64,000 nt of DNA from Cryptomeria japonica (lineage: Eukaryota; Streptophyta; Pinopsida; Cupressales; Cupressaceae): NCBI RefSeq assembly GCF_030272615.1, contig NC_081411.1, positions 155,644,971-155,708,970 on the forward strand, in the 5' to 3' direction. A model generated the notes under the pieces. The model saw only the letters and a program-made list of their open reading frames with translations, did not search any database and was not told the DNA's origin. Made by a program: the position numbers and the translations under genes. Below are positions 21,241 to 33,473 of the stretch, one piece after another. Each line of letters opens with the position of its first letter. The stretch's first letter is position 1.

Positions 21241-22443
21241 TTCCCACCACCTTAGAGGTTTACCCGTGTATGGTCTACACGTGAGCTCAAAAGAAGAAAC
21301 TAATGGATTATCATACTAATGAGCTCCTCAACCCTAACCTCCCTTGTGGGATGCATGAATCAAACCAAGAAGAAGAGGTACCGGTTGATCAACCTAATGC
21401 ATCCCCATGATTGCCATCTTTCCTAAATAATGCATATAACCAAGAGATGTTGGAAAAGTTAATCTCCAATAGTTTAAGAGTTTGAAAGAATTTTTTTGCA
21501 TCATCTCTCTTGTTAGATTTAGCATTTGAAAGAGTTATTCTCCACTTATACTTGCCTTTAAAATTAAATATAAGATATCAGCATATTAGTTTAAAGTAAT
21601 AATAATATAATAGACTATTTATTTTATGCTTTTAATTATTTTTCAAAAACTATACAAATTTACAATGTTGAAGAAAGACATAGAGGGCTATCATAGTGGA
21701 GACCCTAATAACCCCTTAACATTGTTATCATTTGATAATGAGCATTGAGCTCAACCTTGAAATAATACCATCCTTCTCAAACTTTTTAATGCTTGAATTT
21801 ACTTTTTATTTGTTTTACAAATAAATTTTGGACGAGTAAATATGAAGAGAGTTTATTCTATTTCATCACCAGTAACATTTTACACCTTTGTCCCTTGTAA
21901 GTGACTTGAGAGCATAATCAGACTCATGCATGATAGATTACATTAGTCTTGCTTATGGAGGAAAGGTGTGCTTCATAGACTCTTTTCAAATTTTACTATT
22001 TTTTTATTAATTTTTTCACTTCACACCAAAGCCACATAAGGATTCCTTGACGTAGATCTTGCATAAGGTTGGAAGATTGCTTTAACTTTGATGTTAATCA
22101 CTAATATCTTGGAATGTAATTTACCCCGCAACAATTTCTACTAGCTACCGCAGTCAAATTTCAATCTTCCACTGTAATTTCTACCACCAATTTAGTTTTC
22201 AGCTTCCACCATTAAATCTGCAGTTATCTTTTAGTTTTTCCTCATAACTGTATGTTATGAATTCTTTCTAGAATTCTCTATATGCTTCTAAATTCTTCCT
22301 TAAATGAGGTAGATGTAGTCCATTTATAGACAAGCATTGAGATTATGTTTTGTGCAACAACACAATATAACTTCTTTGTGTATGCAATTGGTAAATTTGT
22401 GTGTATTTTGCTCCATCCACTCCTTCAAAGTGGTGTTAGAGCC
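21241..22443 (+). mobile_element. probable LTR end and primer binding site
   Basis: TGGTGTTAGAGCC at 22431-22443 resembles a plant Copia PBS (TGGTATCAGAGCC) and follows a possible LTR end ...CTCCTTCA at 22427. A possible LTR start is TGTTGGAAAAG near 21449, giving about 0.98 kb. Both ends are tentative, and 21241-21448 is unclassified. Confidence 0.4.
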
Positions 22444-23199
22444 AGGTTGATTGAGAGTACATAGTTGAAGCAAATTGTGGGTGTGCAATTGAAAAAGTAC
22501 AGTTTTTTCAAGGAGTGTTATAGCCAGTCTCTGTCATCAGAGAAATTTTTTGGTATATAAAATAAAGAAACCCAGATTATGGTATGTAATAGATCACAAT
22601 TTTTTAAAGGATTAGAAAGTGGTTTGAAAGTGGTTCCCAACTTTTGAAGGGAGCAAAACTGCAAAAGAAGTTCACTTTTGCACAAAGATTTGTATAGCAG
22701 AGACTTGCATACAGGGAGACTCGTAGCTAAAAGAGTACACCAAAATTTGTTAATTAAAAGAGTGTAGAAAAGGATTGTGGCTACTTTAAATTAGAAGAGA
22801 AGATGCTACCACGAGATCAAATTCCCATCACTGCAGAGAAGAAAGAGATCGACTAGCAAAAGGTCTAGAAGCCTTGGGTGCTATTGAGATAAAGAATAGA
22901 TTGTAGCTAATAGAGGTAATGGCATTATTATTTAAGAAGGGATTTGATGTTGTTTGGTGATCACATTATTAAATATATTTTGAAAGAATTTTTATTGCAA
23001 TTTTGTGTTGCCCTAGTTAGAGTTTGGTACTTTTTGTTGAAATTTTTAGATTACAGATGTTATCTTTAAAGAAAAAGAATGTTGCGATATTGCACGTGTC
23101 AAGAAGTTGTTGAAAGTTATGATTTATGAAGCTTGAAGAAAGATTGTTATTGAAGAGAAGGCATGGAAAGCTGTTGACTCATAATAAGGTGAGTTTAAA

Positions 23200-23460
23200 T
23201 TGTTTGTTTCAATGGGAGAATTAGGTAAAAGAATGTTGAAGGAAAATACAAATCTAATTTCTGATATAGATCTTTTAAAAGAAAAATTAATAGAAGTGAA
23301 GAAAAGTAAAGTACGTATACAAGTAGAAAAATATAAACTTTCAAATGAAATTAGTGATTATAAAGAGAAAATTGAAGAGCTAGAGGAAAAATTAAAGTGT
23401 TTGAAAGAAGAACATGTTTTGCAATCGAAGAAATTGATTAAGTTTGATGAGAAGTGTTGA
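23200..23460 (+). pseudogene. coiled-coil fragment, possible retroelement gag
   Basis: An 86-codon frame rich in Lys, Glu, Leu and Ile with heptad-like spacing (ISDYKEKIEELEEKLKCL) predicts a coiled coil. It lies about 760 bases downstream of a PBS-like site, where gag would be in a Copia element, and Sirevirus-type gag proteins contain such coils. No capsid or zinc-knuckle motif was seen nearby, so the assignment is by position only. It may be a remnant of the C-terminal gag region. Confidence 0.35.
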
Positions 23461-25493
23461 CACTTTCAAATTCAAAAGGAATTTGAAGTGATCATGTTGA
23501 AAATTTTGCTAAGGCACATGAAACATACCCCTCAAAAGACTTTTCTGAGTTGCCTACTTTGAGGATGAATAAGTTGGAGCCTGATGAATGATATGAGAAA
23601 TGGCATTAGGAATATATTCATCAGTTATCAATAAGCATATACACTCATTTACAGCTTCCCATGATTGAAATAGACTCATTTTTCAAGCACCTAGTTTGAG
23701 GGGTTAACACAAATATGATTTTTCATTTTTAAAATTGTTCGAGTAGCGTACTTTGGAGGCTTGCATTTCACATTTGGTTGACTGTCATGACAAACCAATA
23801 TTTTTCCCATATTTCTAGCATATTGATGTACCCTTCTACCAATTCTCAAATCCTTGGGACCTCATTTGACATGTTTGCCAAGTCCAAATCGTTTGCCATT
23901 TGTTATGTTTTGTTGTTTACACAGTGAAATGTTTTTTAGAGAGTTCACTTTGAGCATTCAGTTTTCATATCTAGATGATTATTACATCAATCTCATATTT
24001 TTTTTGTGATTCTCCATATCTTAATAAGCTTACATGTCAGTTTGTAGGGCCCTCAAACTTCATTTGATGTATTTCCCAGGTTAAAATGAAATGCAAATTA
24101 TTCAAATTTGCTGACAAACTAGTGTTAAAGCCATTAAAGTAGCCCTGCATTTTGATTTTGATTTTCAATCCAATGACCTGCACATCAAAACAATTGGTCT
24201 ACTGAATTATTTGTAGTTCAATGATCTTCTGTGCAAGTTTCCAGGTCCTCATGATAGTGTTGCTATTTTTTTAAAATGTATTTGAAACAGGGTTCAAAAG
24301 GGGTTTTGCCAGGTTCTAGTGCAAAAAAAACTTAGTCAACTTTGGTGATTAATATCTTGCACTCCAGACAGTGTCATGTAAATCCACTTTGTAATGTGAT
24401 TCCCAATATACCAGTCTACATGCCTATCAGTTTCCATGGTCTCATGTTGCCATTTGATCAGTTTTTGCAAGCATTTCCAGAGGCTCCGAGCTTAGGTTAA
24501 AAATTCAAATTCCAATGATTACATGCTTCATATTTTCCATCCCAGATGCATCCATGAATGCTTTCAATTTGGATTCAGAGTGCAGCATCAGGTTCCATTC
24601 TGGAATTGTGAATGGTGGAAATTACAAAGAAATTGTGGTACATTCTCAATGCATTTGTTTCTTATGTTCTTGGTTGCTAAAGTGTTTTTGACTAAACGGT
24701 TGTTTGAGAGCTCTGGAATGGGTTATGGACATTTGTTTAAGCATAATGTAGGGAGATTCATGTTTTATATATATAAGGGATAATAGATCATGTAAGGGAT
24801 TTTACTCTTTTGTTTCTCATAGGGATAGACATTGGATTATACCATTCGTCATAAAATCTATAGATTGACGAACCATTGTGAAGATTTAAAAGATTTATCT
24901 AATTTTGTTTGGCCTTTATGGGTGCTTCTCAAGGTGAGGATCTGAATATTACACCTTATGTCTTTGTCACTTCGTGTATTTTGTTTTCATCCCAACAATG
25001 AAGTGTCTGTGGCATACCGTGCCCCTCTTACAAAATAGGTAAGTCCAAGATATCTTATCAATACAAGGATTAAAGTGTTGTAAACACTTTGCATTCATTA
25101 TAAGCTTCACATTTGTTGAGCAATTGCCTTAATTTGTGTATTTTGAGTTTTTCTCTCTCATTTTCCAAACCCCAATTAGAACGAAGAGTCGACATTTAAA
25201 ATCCCAAAGTTTGTTCATAGGCCGCACTTGGTCCCACACTTATGAAGCTTCCTGACTGCCCTTATTTAGGCTTCAGCCTTGTAGGGGATCAACAAAGAGT
25301 AAGGAATAAACTTTCTAATTAGAGAAATAAATTCCTTTGCTCGGTCGATAAAATACAAATTATCGATGAAATATTTCTTACAACACATTTATTATTTCAC
25401 ATGTTGGATACCTTCTAAAAAGGGTATTGAAGATTTAATCAAAATTATCCATCAATATTTTTGGCCTAGATTGAATGTTAACAGTGGATTTAT
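23461..25493 (+). other. unclassified retroelement-like DNA
   Basis: No domain could be placed in most of this stretch. Near 25390-25490 one frame reads KKGIEDLIKIIHQYFWPRLN, which vaguely resembles the start of a Gypsy integrase zinc region (FWP), but it is too short to rely on. The element at 25494 is inserted right after it. Confidence 0.25.
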
Positions 25494-26669
25494 TGTTACT
25501 ACTTATTAAGTTGCCATTAGTTTTATGTCCAATGTCATTCTATATACTCTAATCGGTTACTACTACCGAAATATTCAGTCAATATGTACAGAACAGTCGG
25601 TTATAGAAGAAAGTAGTCACAGAGCTTAGTATACACCGAGCAATCTACCAAGTAACATTCTATGACTACCGAGCAGTAAAGATGATACACCGAATTGATA
25701 TACACTGAGTGAAACGTGTTACCAGATTCATTGAACCTGGACACTCATATGGAAACGTGTTACAAAATCGAGGAACATAGAGCCGTTATCACATTGGAAA
25801 TTGCACTTCAAGATTCTGTATGATTTCGAGGTCATTTATCCAATGAAATATTTTGCATGGTTATTCATTTGATAAATCATGATTGTAAGATCGAAGCAAT
25901 GAACCTGATCACCGACATAAGAGATCTATTTATACAGCATGGATTAAGGATAAAATATGAAAAAAAATGAGTGTGAAAAAAAGACATGTGTAAAAGATAA
26001 GAAAGCATTGAGTAATACGACTGTCAGAGACACAAAAGTCACCGAGAAGCATTTTACAGAACAGTCAAAGAACAGAGTAAACAGAAGGGTTTACCGAGTT
26101 ACTTTATGGGTTACCGAGGTATGCTGTAAGCAAAGTAATCTTATTTGAGCACATAGAATCTGTTATAACATTTCAAATGTGAAGTTGTAGATATTTGTAT
26201 TGATTTTATTGTAATATTTTGAGTTGTAGAGAAACCTTTAACAGGGTAAAAGACTTTAACAAAGTCTATAAATTGTAAAGCCTTTAACCAGGTGCAGCAT
26301 TTAGAATAAGTGTTGTAAAATCCTTTAGCAAGGTAGATCTAACAGATCTTGATACTCCTAACAGGGTAAGCTATCAGAAATAGCTAAACATGTAGCTCTA
26401 ACTGAGCAATCTTTATTATTGCAGTAGTGAAGTTGTGGGTGCCATCCCCACCGCAGTTTTTCTCTCTAACCAAGAGTTTCTACGTAACCAAAATGTAAGT
26501 GTTATGGAGTGAATCATGTATGATTGTTATTCATTTGTTTTAGCTTTATGTTATGTTATAGCAGTTTTTGGTTTATGCATAACAGTAAAGATATTGTTGA
26601 AGAAAAGTTTTGAAGTACTGATTCACCCCTCCCCTCTCAGTACATTAGCTTTCCATATTGGGCCTAACA
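25494..26669 (+). repeat. 5' LTR of the pol-less element
   Basis: 1176 bp, TGTTACTACTTATT to ...GGGCCTAACA. It carries many ACCGA/ACCGAG words (for example near 25632, 25668, 25690, 26040 and 26091) and 'ctgattcacccctcccctct' at about 26620. Confidence 0.9.
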
Positions 26670-26671
26670 AT

Positions 26672-26683
26672 TGGTATTAGAGC
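26672..26683 (+). other. primer binding site
   Basis: TGGTATTAGAGC two bases after the LTR end; near match to the initiator tRNA-Met site and identical to the PBS at 15831-15842. Confidence 0.9.
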
Positions 26684-26731
26684 TTCAATCTTGGAAAAGG
26701 GTTTAACAGCCTAAAGAGAAAGATCTTATCA

Positions 26732-28084
26732 ATGGAAGGCTATAAACAATCTTGGAGAATTGTGTATTTGCAAGAAAAGTTGGATCATGCAAATCAAGTG
26801 ATTGCAGACATGCAAAGACAAATGCAAAAATCATTGAAAGTCAGAAGAAGATTATCTAGTGATTTGCAAGACTCTCAAGAGTTAGTGGAACAAATTGAGA
26901 CATCATCTGAGAATAGTATGTCTGAAGAGACTAAAGAAATGATTGAAGTATTGAAGGAAAAGAACAAAGCACTGGCTGATCAGCTAAAAGCAATGAAAAG
27001 AGAACATGAACAATTCAACACACAGATGACTGAAAATCTTGATGCATTGAGGACAGCTGAGGATAAAGTAAGAGATCTAGAAAGAGGAAATCAACAGCTT
27101 AAAGCATTAGTATCTGAAAAGAATGATGAAATCACAAGGTTGACTGGTATTCAACAAAATCTGTCAGATCAAGTAGGTTATGCACGTCATGAAGCAAATC
27201 TAAAAGATGATGAGAATCAAGCATTGAAACTTGAAATATCAAGGTTGACCAATGAACTTGAAATAGAGAAGAAATCCAAAGAAACACTAAAGAAGAGTTA
27301 TGAAGCATCAAAGATGTTGGATGAACAACTGAATACAAGAAGACCCAACAAAGATGCAGGACTCGGTTACAAAGGAAACGACTCTACCGAGAATGGAATC
27401 CATACTACCGAGAGAGGAGAATCATCAAAGCAAGTTGGAAATAAGAAGAATATCAAAGGAAAGAAGCCTATTTGCAACTATTGTGGAAATCAAGGTCATA
27501 CTGCTAATATGTGCCAAATCAGAAAAGGTAAGCAACCGAATGTCACTAAGTCTAATGGTTATTGTCACAATTGCAATAAATATGGTCATACATCTAACCA
27601 ATGTAGGACAAAGTCTGCTAGCAATTATCAAAAGGCAAAATTCAAAGGATTTTATAAAAACTGCAATAGATATGGACATAGTATCGAGAAGTGTTGGTAT
27701 AAGAAAAAGAACTATATGTGGTCTGCACATCGAGCAAATCCTAGAGGCTACTGAACTCACATAGATCCTTACCAATAGTATTCTGTAGTACCATGGGATT
27801 ACAATACAAGGATATGGTGTGAATGTTGTGGAAGATATGGACATATAAATGCCAACTGCTTTATAAGATTTGGAATGAAAAACTGAAGATCATGGAGAAA
27901 TTCTGGTATGGCATGTTTTCATTGTCATAAAGTTGGACACTTGGCTGGAGATTGCAAAGATCAACCAAGAGGAGATAGTGAAGAAATAAAAGGCAAATTA
28001 CAGATGATTTGGAGAAAGAAGGAAATTGTGTCAAATGAAGAAAGCACCTTACCTACCAAGTTAGGTGCACCTATTCCAAATTAA
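26732..28084 (+). CDS. gag-like coiled-coil protein with five zinc knuckles
   Basis: The first 340 codons (26732-27754) are open. Residues about 10-200 are a long coiled coil (VLKEKNKALADQLKAMKREH, IEKKSKETLKKSYEA), then a Ser/Gly linker and zinc knuckles CNYCGNQGHTANMC and CHNCNKYGHTSNQC, plus a third whose first Cys is Tyr (YKNCNRYGHSIEKC). After TGA at 27752 the same frame goes on through two more stops to CECCGRYGHINANC, CFHCHKVGHLAGDC and TAA 28082-28084, so the ancestral protein had about 450 residues. Knuckles bind RNA and coils can self-assemble. The usual gag capsid (UBN2) domain is missing, which suggests a particle accessory or RNA-binding role. The start at 26732 lies 48 bases after the PBS, as in the outer element. 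Confidence 0.8.
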
Positions 28085-28641
28085 TCGGTAAAAGTATGAA
28101 GGGACTGCATTCTCTCAAAGGTTAAATCTTAACAGTTCCTATTTTAGTATGTACTTAATTAAAAATCTGAATAGCTAAGATGTATTAGAAAATCTGAAAT
28201 TTTATAAAGTCTTTTTGAGCACTATACAAGAAGCCTGTCAAGTCGGTAAATACAGGAAGCCTGTCAAGTTGGTAAATGCAGGAAGTCTGGCTACTTAGTT
28301 AAAGCGCAAAAAGGAAAGTAAATCAGTTTAGTGGAACCGAGTGCATTTAATGTTTTTGACCTAATCTGCAGAAAGCCCGATAAGGTATATTATGCATTTA
28401 CGCGGTCATTTTACACTTACCAACTTTTCAAGAGAGCAGAGCAAGCGATTCTAAGGCGATCAAACCTCCTTCGAAGTGAATTTCAAGGTATTTACACATC
28501 AATCTCAACACATTGTCAAGCTAGTTTACCGATCACATCTGTTGAGAATTTCTATTTCATATTTGCTAAGAGGAAAGCGTCTGCCGTTTGAAAGTCTTCA
28601 AACCCTAAGAATCTTTTGTTAGAATTTATCTGAAATCTGCA
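28085..28641 (+). other. spacer between the two ORFs
   Basis: Non-coding linker with a short duplication ('agcctgtcaagt(c/t)ggtaaat(a/g)caggaag' near 28231 and 28260). The sequence before the ORF at 28642 has no recognised promoter. Confidence 0.5.
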
Positions 28642-31600
28642 ATGGCACCTAAGATCCAGAAGCCCATTGTAGTTGAGAATATTGAAAAGCCCTCACTAAA
28701 ATACTCTTTAACTCCCAAAGTAGCATCTGAACCGGATGACAAAACTGCATTTTCACTCATTCCGGATAGAGTTTTCTTAGTTGAGGATTTCAGATTCTTC
28801 ACCAAATGTCGTGTTGAGGAACTCGGTCATGTTGAAATCAAAGATACATATGATGAATTGTGCATTGATGGGAAATTGGATAGCAAGTTCGAACACATTA
28901 GAATCAAGGGATTGACTGAAGCCCTAACCTATCCCCGTGTATTTAAACCCCAGTGGGTCAAGTTTGTTCTAAGCAGAGTTCATGATAATTTCATGTGGTT
29001 AGAGGAACAACCATTCAAAATTACCAAGGAAATCATTCATTTGATCACCAGTTACCCTATCTATGATCATGCACGAGCTCAGAAAATGATATCACAGAAG
29101 GAATTGATCAGCTTAACCGGAGTGGAATCTGATTGCAGAGGACTGAAACTGAACAATGTGACAAATGCAGAGCTGAAGTTTTCCATTAGAGTAATAGGTT
29201 ATTGTTTCTTCCAATCGGCAAGGGAAAATAGTGTACCCTGTGCAGCAGTTGATCTAGCATACAAAATTGTGAAGAAAGGCATGAAAATTGATTTATGCGA
29301 GGTATTGTTGAAAAACTTGTTTGAGAATCTGAATACCATAAGGAAGCTGAAGAAGAACAACTCGGCGAATACATTGAAGTTTGGATCACTTCTGGTATGC
29401 ATGTTTTTCTATTTTGAGAAATTATTTCCATCAGTCAATAACGTAGTTTGGGAGCTACACCGACCAATCACACATCAAATCAAAGACTTCATCAAGAAGT
29501 TAGGTGATAATTTTAATGATATTATGGATGATTATTTCAGCAAGTTTCAAGAGAAGATGCATAACAGGCATAGAATTCCACCCCAGCTAGTGGAAAAATA
29601 CAAGGATGACATATGTTTTGAAGTGGACACCGACTATTGCTATGTGAATGTTGTGGAACCAAGAACTCAATCTTTGCCACCTATGGGTTATGAGATTGAT
29701 TTTGACATCACACAACAGCAGATAGATGCTTTTCTAACATTACCAAGGCATGCTACCGAGCTGAGATATGGAACATATGAAGAAGTTAAAGAGAAAGTAA
29801 AGATGAGCATTGTAGTACCCAAGGCTACAAGGAAGGCAACAAAAATGATCAAGGTATTAACAGAGAAATTTGGAGAAGGTTCTTCCTCCACACCTAACAA
29901 AGGCACTCTAGTCGTCACCGAAGAGGAATTTGAAGCCCAGGAGGCAGCTATTACATTGAGCACCAAATTGCCTAAAGGTAAAGTTCTGAAAAGGAAGAAG
30001 AAGGATACATCAGAGGTATCACCGACTCCCTTAGCAAAGTGACCTAATAGAAGAGCATTAGCAGCTTCACCGAGTAAGAAGCCAAAGAATGTTGCTGCAC
30101 CTAAGGTAACAAAAACTTACAAGAAATCTACTTGGAGACTCATTTTGGCTAAAGTGTCTAGTGATACTGAATCTGAGGACAAAAACAAATTTCAGATTGT
30201 CAAGAGTACAAAGGATAATGTACATAGTGTTGAAATTTTTTGTGTTAATCGGAAACAATATGGTGGATTTGGATCCTTCAGATATGTTAAATATGAATCT
30301 AGAAATGATGCAGAAAAGAGACAAATTGAAGAAGCTATCATCTGCACACTTCTAAAATTCCGATTGGTCCCATTGGAAGTATCTAATTCTCTTCCAAAAG
30401 AATTGTATGTGCATATTGATAACAGGTGGAAATATGCAATGGACTCGGAAAAACAGATTAGAGAAAGAAGTCTGGTACATCTCTTTCCAGACATGTCGGT
30501 AGATGAGATCAAAGAAAATCTGCAAAACTACCACAAAAGCTTCCTAGTCAAGCAAAAAGCTTTAAAATTGATGAATGGACTTTATCTGGAAGTAGAGATA
30601 GAAACCAAGGAAAAGTGGCAGGAAATCTTTCACATCAAGGATGCTGGTGAGCAAGCTGAAATTGAAATAGTTGATGTCACCGAGCAAGACCCTGCTAATA
30701 CTATACAAGTTGATGAAGATATCATGGACACTGAGGCACCTGACCAGGAAATGATAGAAGGAAATTCTTATGCCCTACTTGTATCCAGTGAATCAGTTTT
30801 GGAACAAGTTCAACCCTATCCTCCAATCAAACAACCTACTTCAATCGAGGCCCCTCAGGATACGGAACAAGGCACAGAAGTTCACAATTCTACAGAAGGA
30901 AAAGGTACTTCCCAAGCCACCAGGAAACAGACCTTACAAGCACCTTCTAGCACTGAAAATGTTGCAACCGAGACACCAAGCATAGAGGCACCAAAGGACA
31001 CATCAGAGGCTAAAGTAATCGGCCTCACAAGCAATTGTCTTAGTTCAACCAGTGAAAGGTAAAGAAAAGAAGATGAAAAAGCATAGTTTCAAAGTTGATT
31101 TGTCAAAACCAATAGTGTTGCCAAATGTTGATATATCCAAATTAAAAGGGCAAGCACTCATTGATTTCGGTGAACTATGCAAAGCCAAAGCCGAACAAGA
31201 GAAGCAAATGGCTATTCAAAAGAAAAATAAAGTACTTCAGAAGGTGAAAGCACTCTTAACCGATATGTTACCTGAAGCTACAGTGACAACTGATGCAGCC
31301 ATCCATGTTCAACTGGATGAACTCCTAACCAAGATAGAGATATCTGGAGTAGATGCATCGAAATATTTGAGCAAATTAAAGGACAAGGAGCTCATTGCTA
31401 GGATGATTGAAGAGGTATAGAAGGCTATAGCTATTGGCAAAGTTAAACTTGTCAAATTTATTGCTAAGTTGACCCCTCAACTCAAGCACATTCTTTATTT
31501 ATTTCAAAAACTCTGTACATTCTCTTTATTCATTAAGGACATTAAAAATAAAATGGACGTGATTGAAAAAGAGATCACCAATCTCTCAAGGAAGTTGACC

Positions 31601-31948
31601 ACTGAGCCCAATTCTATTCAGAACTTCTATACAAAGTTGCAAAAGCTCATGGCTCAACAGTTGGAACTCAGGAATGAAGAACACAAGATAAGGATGGACA
31701 TAATGGCACTTCAAACATTATTCATTCCTCATCTTTCATCCGTCCAAGAACAGATCCACAAGGCTACCTCCCTATCCACTCAGCAAGAGGGAAGCACATT
31801 AGATGGACTAATTTCACTATTAGCTGACATTACAGCTCAGAATTCATTTATGGACAATGTCAAGAATACCCTCTCTGCCGCTCTTACCGACGGACAAACA
31901 AAGTACAAATCCATTTTTGACCAGTTGCCACCACCGAATGGTAATTAA
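28642..31948 (+). pseudogene. long ORF of unknown function in the pol-less element
   Basis: One frame runs from ATG 28642 through TGA 30040-30042 to about 31025, shifts by one base, passes TAG 31418-31420 and ends at TAA 31946-31948: an ancestral protein of about 1,100 residues. Residues 1-270 look globular, with LTEALTYPRVFKPQWVKFVL, FKITKEIIHLITSYPIYDHA and KFGSLLVCMFFYFEKLFPSV; this part loosely recalls 'putative plant transposon protein' domains in other plant elements, but I cannot confirm it. Residues 370-480 are basic, 640-800 are acidic and low-complexity, and the last 280 are helical (ELCKAKAEQEKQMAIQKKNK). No catalytic motif was seen. Its place before the polypurine tract is that of the extra or envelope-like gene of some Sireviruses. 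No signal peptide or membrane helix was evident. Confidence 0.75.
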
Positions 31949-31963
31949 ATTTTGATGTTTGTC

Positions 31964-32314
31964 AAAAAGGGGGAGTGATATAGCATCAAAGTATCAAAAA
32001 CAAGGAGTGTAGTATACAGGGGGAGTATACCGAGCAGAACAGATATACGAGCAAAACAGAGTATCTTATGAACAGTTAATTTTGACAGTGATCACTGAGC
32101 AATAAACCAAGCAATAAATACAGAATATTGATCACCGAGCATACAAAATTAGAGTTATGTACAGTATATTGATAAGGGGAGTATATTTAAATATTTTCAT
32201 TGACAAATGTATATACTATCAGTTTTTGTCAAAAAAATTTAAGTATATAGATTTTGAGTTATGACTTTGAAAGTAGTTTTGTCAAACATCTCAACTAATG
32301 TCAAAAGGGGAGAT
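31964..32314 (+). other. iterated polypurine tracts before the 3' LTR
   Basis: AAAAAGGGGGAG (about 31963), CAGGGGGAG (about 32018), TAAGGGGAG (about 32173) and the LTR-adjacent CAAAAGGGGAGA (32302-32313). The last is the expected priming site. The upstream copies mirror those in the minus-strand element at 5575-5806. Confidence 0.75.
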
Positions 32315-33473
32315 TGTTACTACTTATTAAGTTGCCATTGGTTTTATGTCCAAAGTCATTCTATATACTCTAATCGGTTACTACTACTAAAATATTCAAT
32401 CGGTATGTACAGAACAGTCGATTATAGAAGAAAGTAGTCACAGAGCTTAGTATACACCGAGCAGTCTACCGAGTAACATTATATGACTACCGAGTAGCAA
32501 AGATGATACACCGAGTGAAATGTGTTACCAGATTCATTGAACTTGGACACTCATATGGAAACGTGTTACAAGATCGAGGAACATAGAGCCGTTATCACAT
32601 TGGAAATTGCACTTCAAGATTCTGTATGATTTTGAGGTCATTTATCCAATGAAATATTTTGCATGGTTATTCATTCGATAAATCATGATTGTAAGATCGA
32701 AGCAATGAACCTGATCACCGACATAAGAGATCTATTTATACAACATGGATTAAGGATAAAATATGAAAAAAATGAGTGTATGAACAAAAGACGTGTAAAA
32801 GATAAGAAAGCACTGAGTAATACGACTGTCAGAGGCACAAAGGTCACCGAGAAGCATTTCACAAAACAGTCAAAGAACAGAGTAAACAGAAGGGTTTACC
32901 GAGTTACTTTATGGGTTACCGAGGTATGCTGTAAGCAAGGTAATCTTATTTGAGCACATAGAATCTGCTATAACATTTCAGATGTGAAGTTGTAGATATT
33001 TGTATTGATTTTATTGTAATATTTTGAGTTGTAGAGAAACCTTTAACAGGGTAAAAGACTCTAACAAAGTCTATAAATTGTAAAGCCTTTAACCAGGTGC
33101 AACATTTAGAATAAGTGTTGTAAAATCCTTTAGTAAGGTAGATCTAATAGATCTTGATACTCCTAATAGGGTAAGCTATTAGAAATAGCTAAACATGTAG
33201 CTCTAACCGAGCAATCTTTATTATTGCAGTAGTGAAGCTGTGGGTGCCATCCCCACCGCAATTTTTCTCTCTAACCAAGAGTTTCTGCATAAACAAAATA
33301 TAAGTGTTATGGAGTGAAATCATGTATGATTGTTATTCGTTTGTTTTAGCTTTATGTTATGTTACAAGAGTTTTGGGTTATGCATAACAGTAAAGATATT
33401 GTTGAAAAAAAGTTTTGAAGTACTAATTCACCCCTCCCCTCTCAGTACATTAGCTTTCCATATTGGGCCAACA
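32315..33473 (+). repeat. 3' LTR of the pol-less element
   Basis: 1159 bp, TGTTACTACTTATT to ...TATTGGGCCAACA. It lacks the 17 bases 'aattgatatacactgag' present near 25694 in the 5' copy. It is followed by the target duplication TTTAT. Confidence 0.9.

Larger units (their letters stand above)
25494..33473 (+). mobile_element. complete pol-less Sirevirus-like element with unknown ORF
   Basis: A complete 7980-bp element with target duplication TTTAT (25489-25493 and 33474-33478), LTRs starting TGTTACTAC and ending AACA, a PBS and a polypurine tract. Inside are a coiled-coil and zinc-knuckle ORF (26732-28084) and a long ORF of unknown function (28642-31948) ending just before the polypurine tracts. 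There is no protease, integrase, RT or RNase H. The LTRs differ by a few percent plus a 17-bp gap, so it is younger than the nested element at 10232. The LTR-end motif 'gattcacccc' and the iterated polypurine tracts are shared with the mosaic element at 4202-17316, whose relatives are likely helpers. Confidence 0.85.

Noticed and set aside
29186-29431. Minus-strand frames inside the long ORF of the pol-less element
   Set aside because: They lie antisense to a much longer frame with consistent protein-like composition and have no motif.
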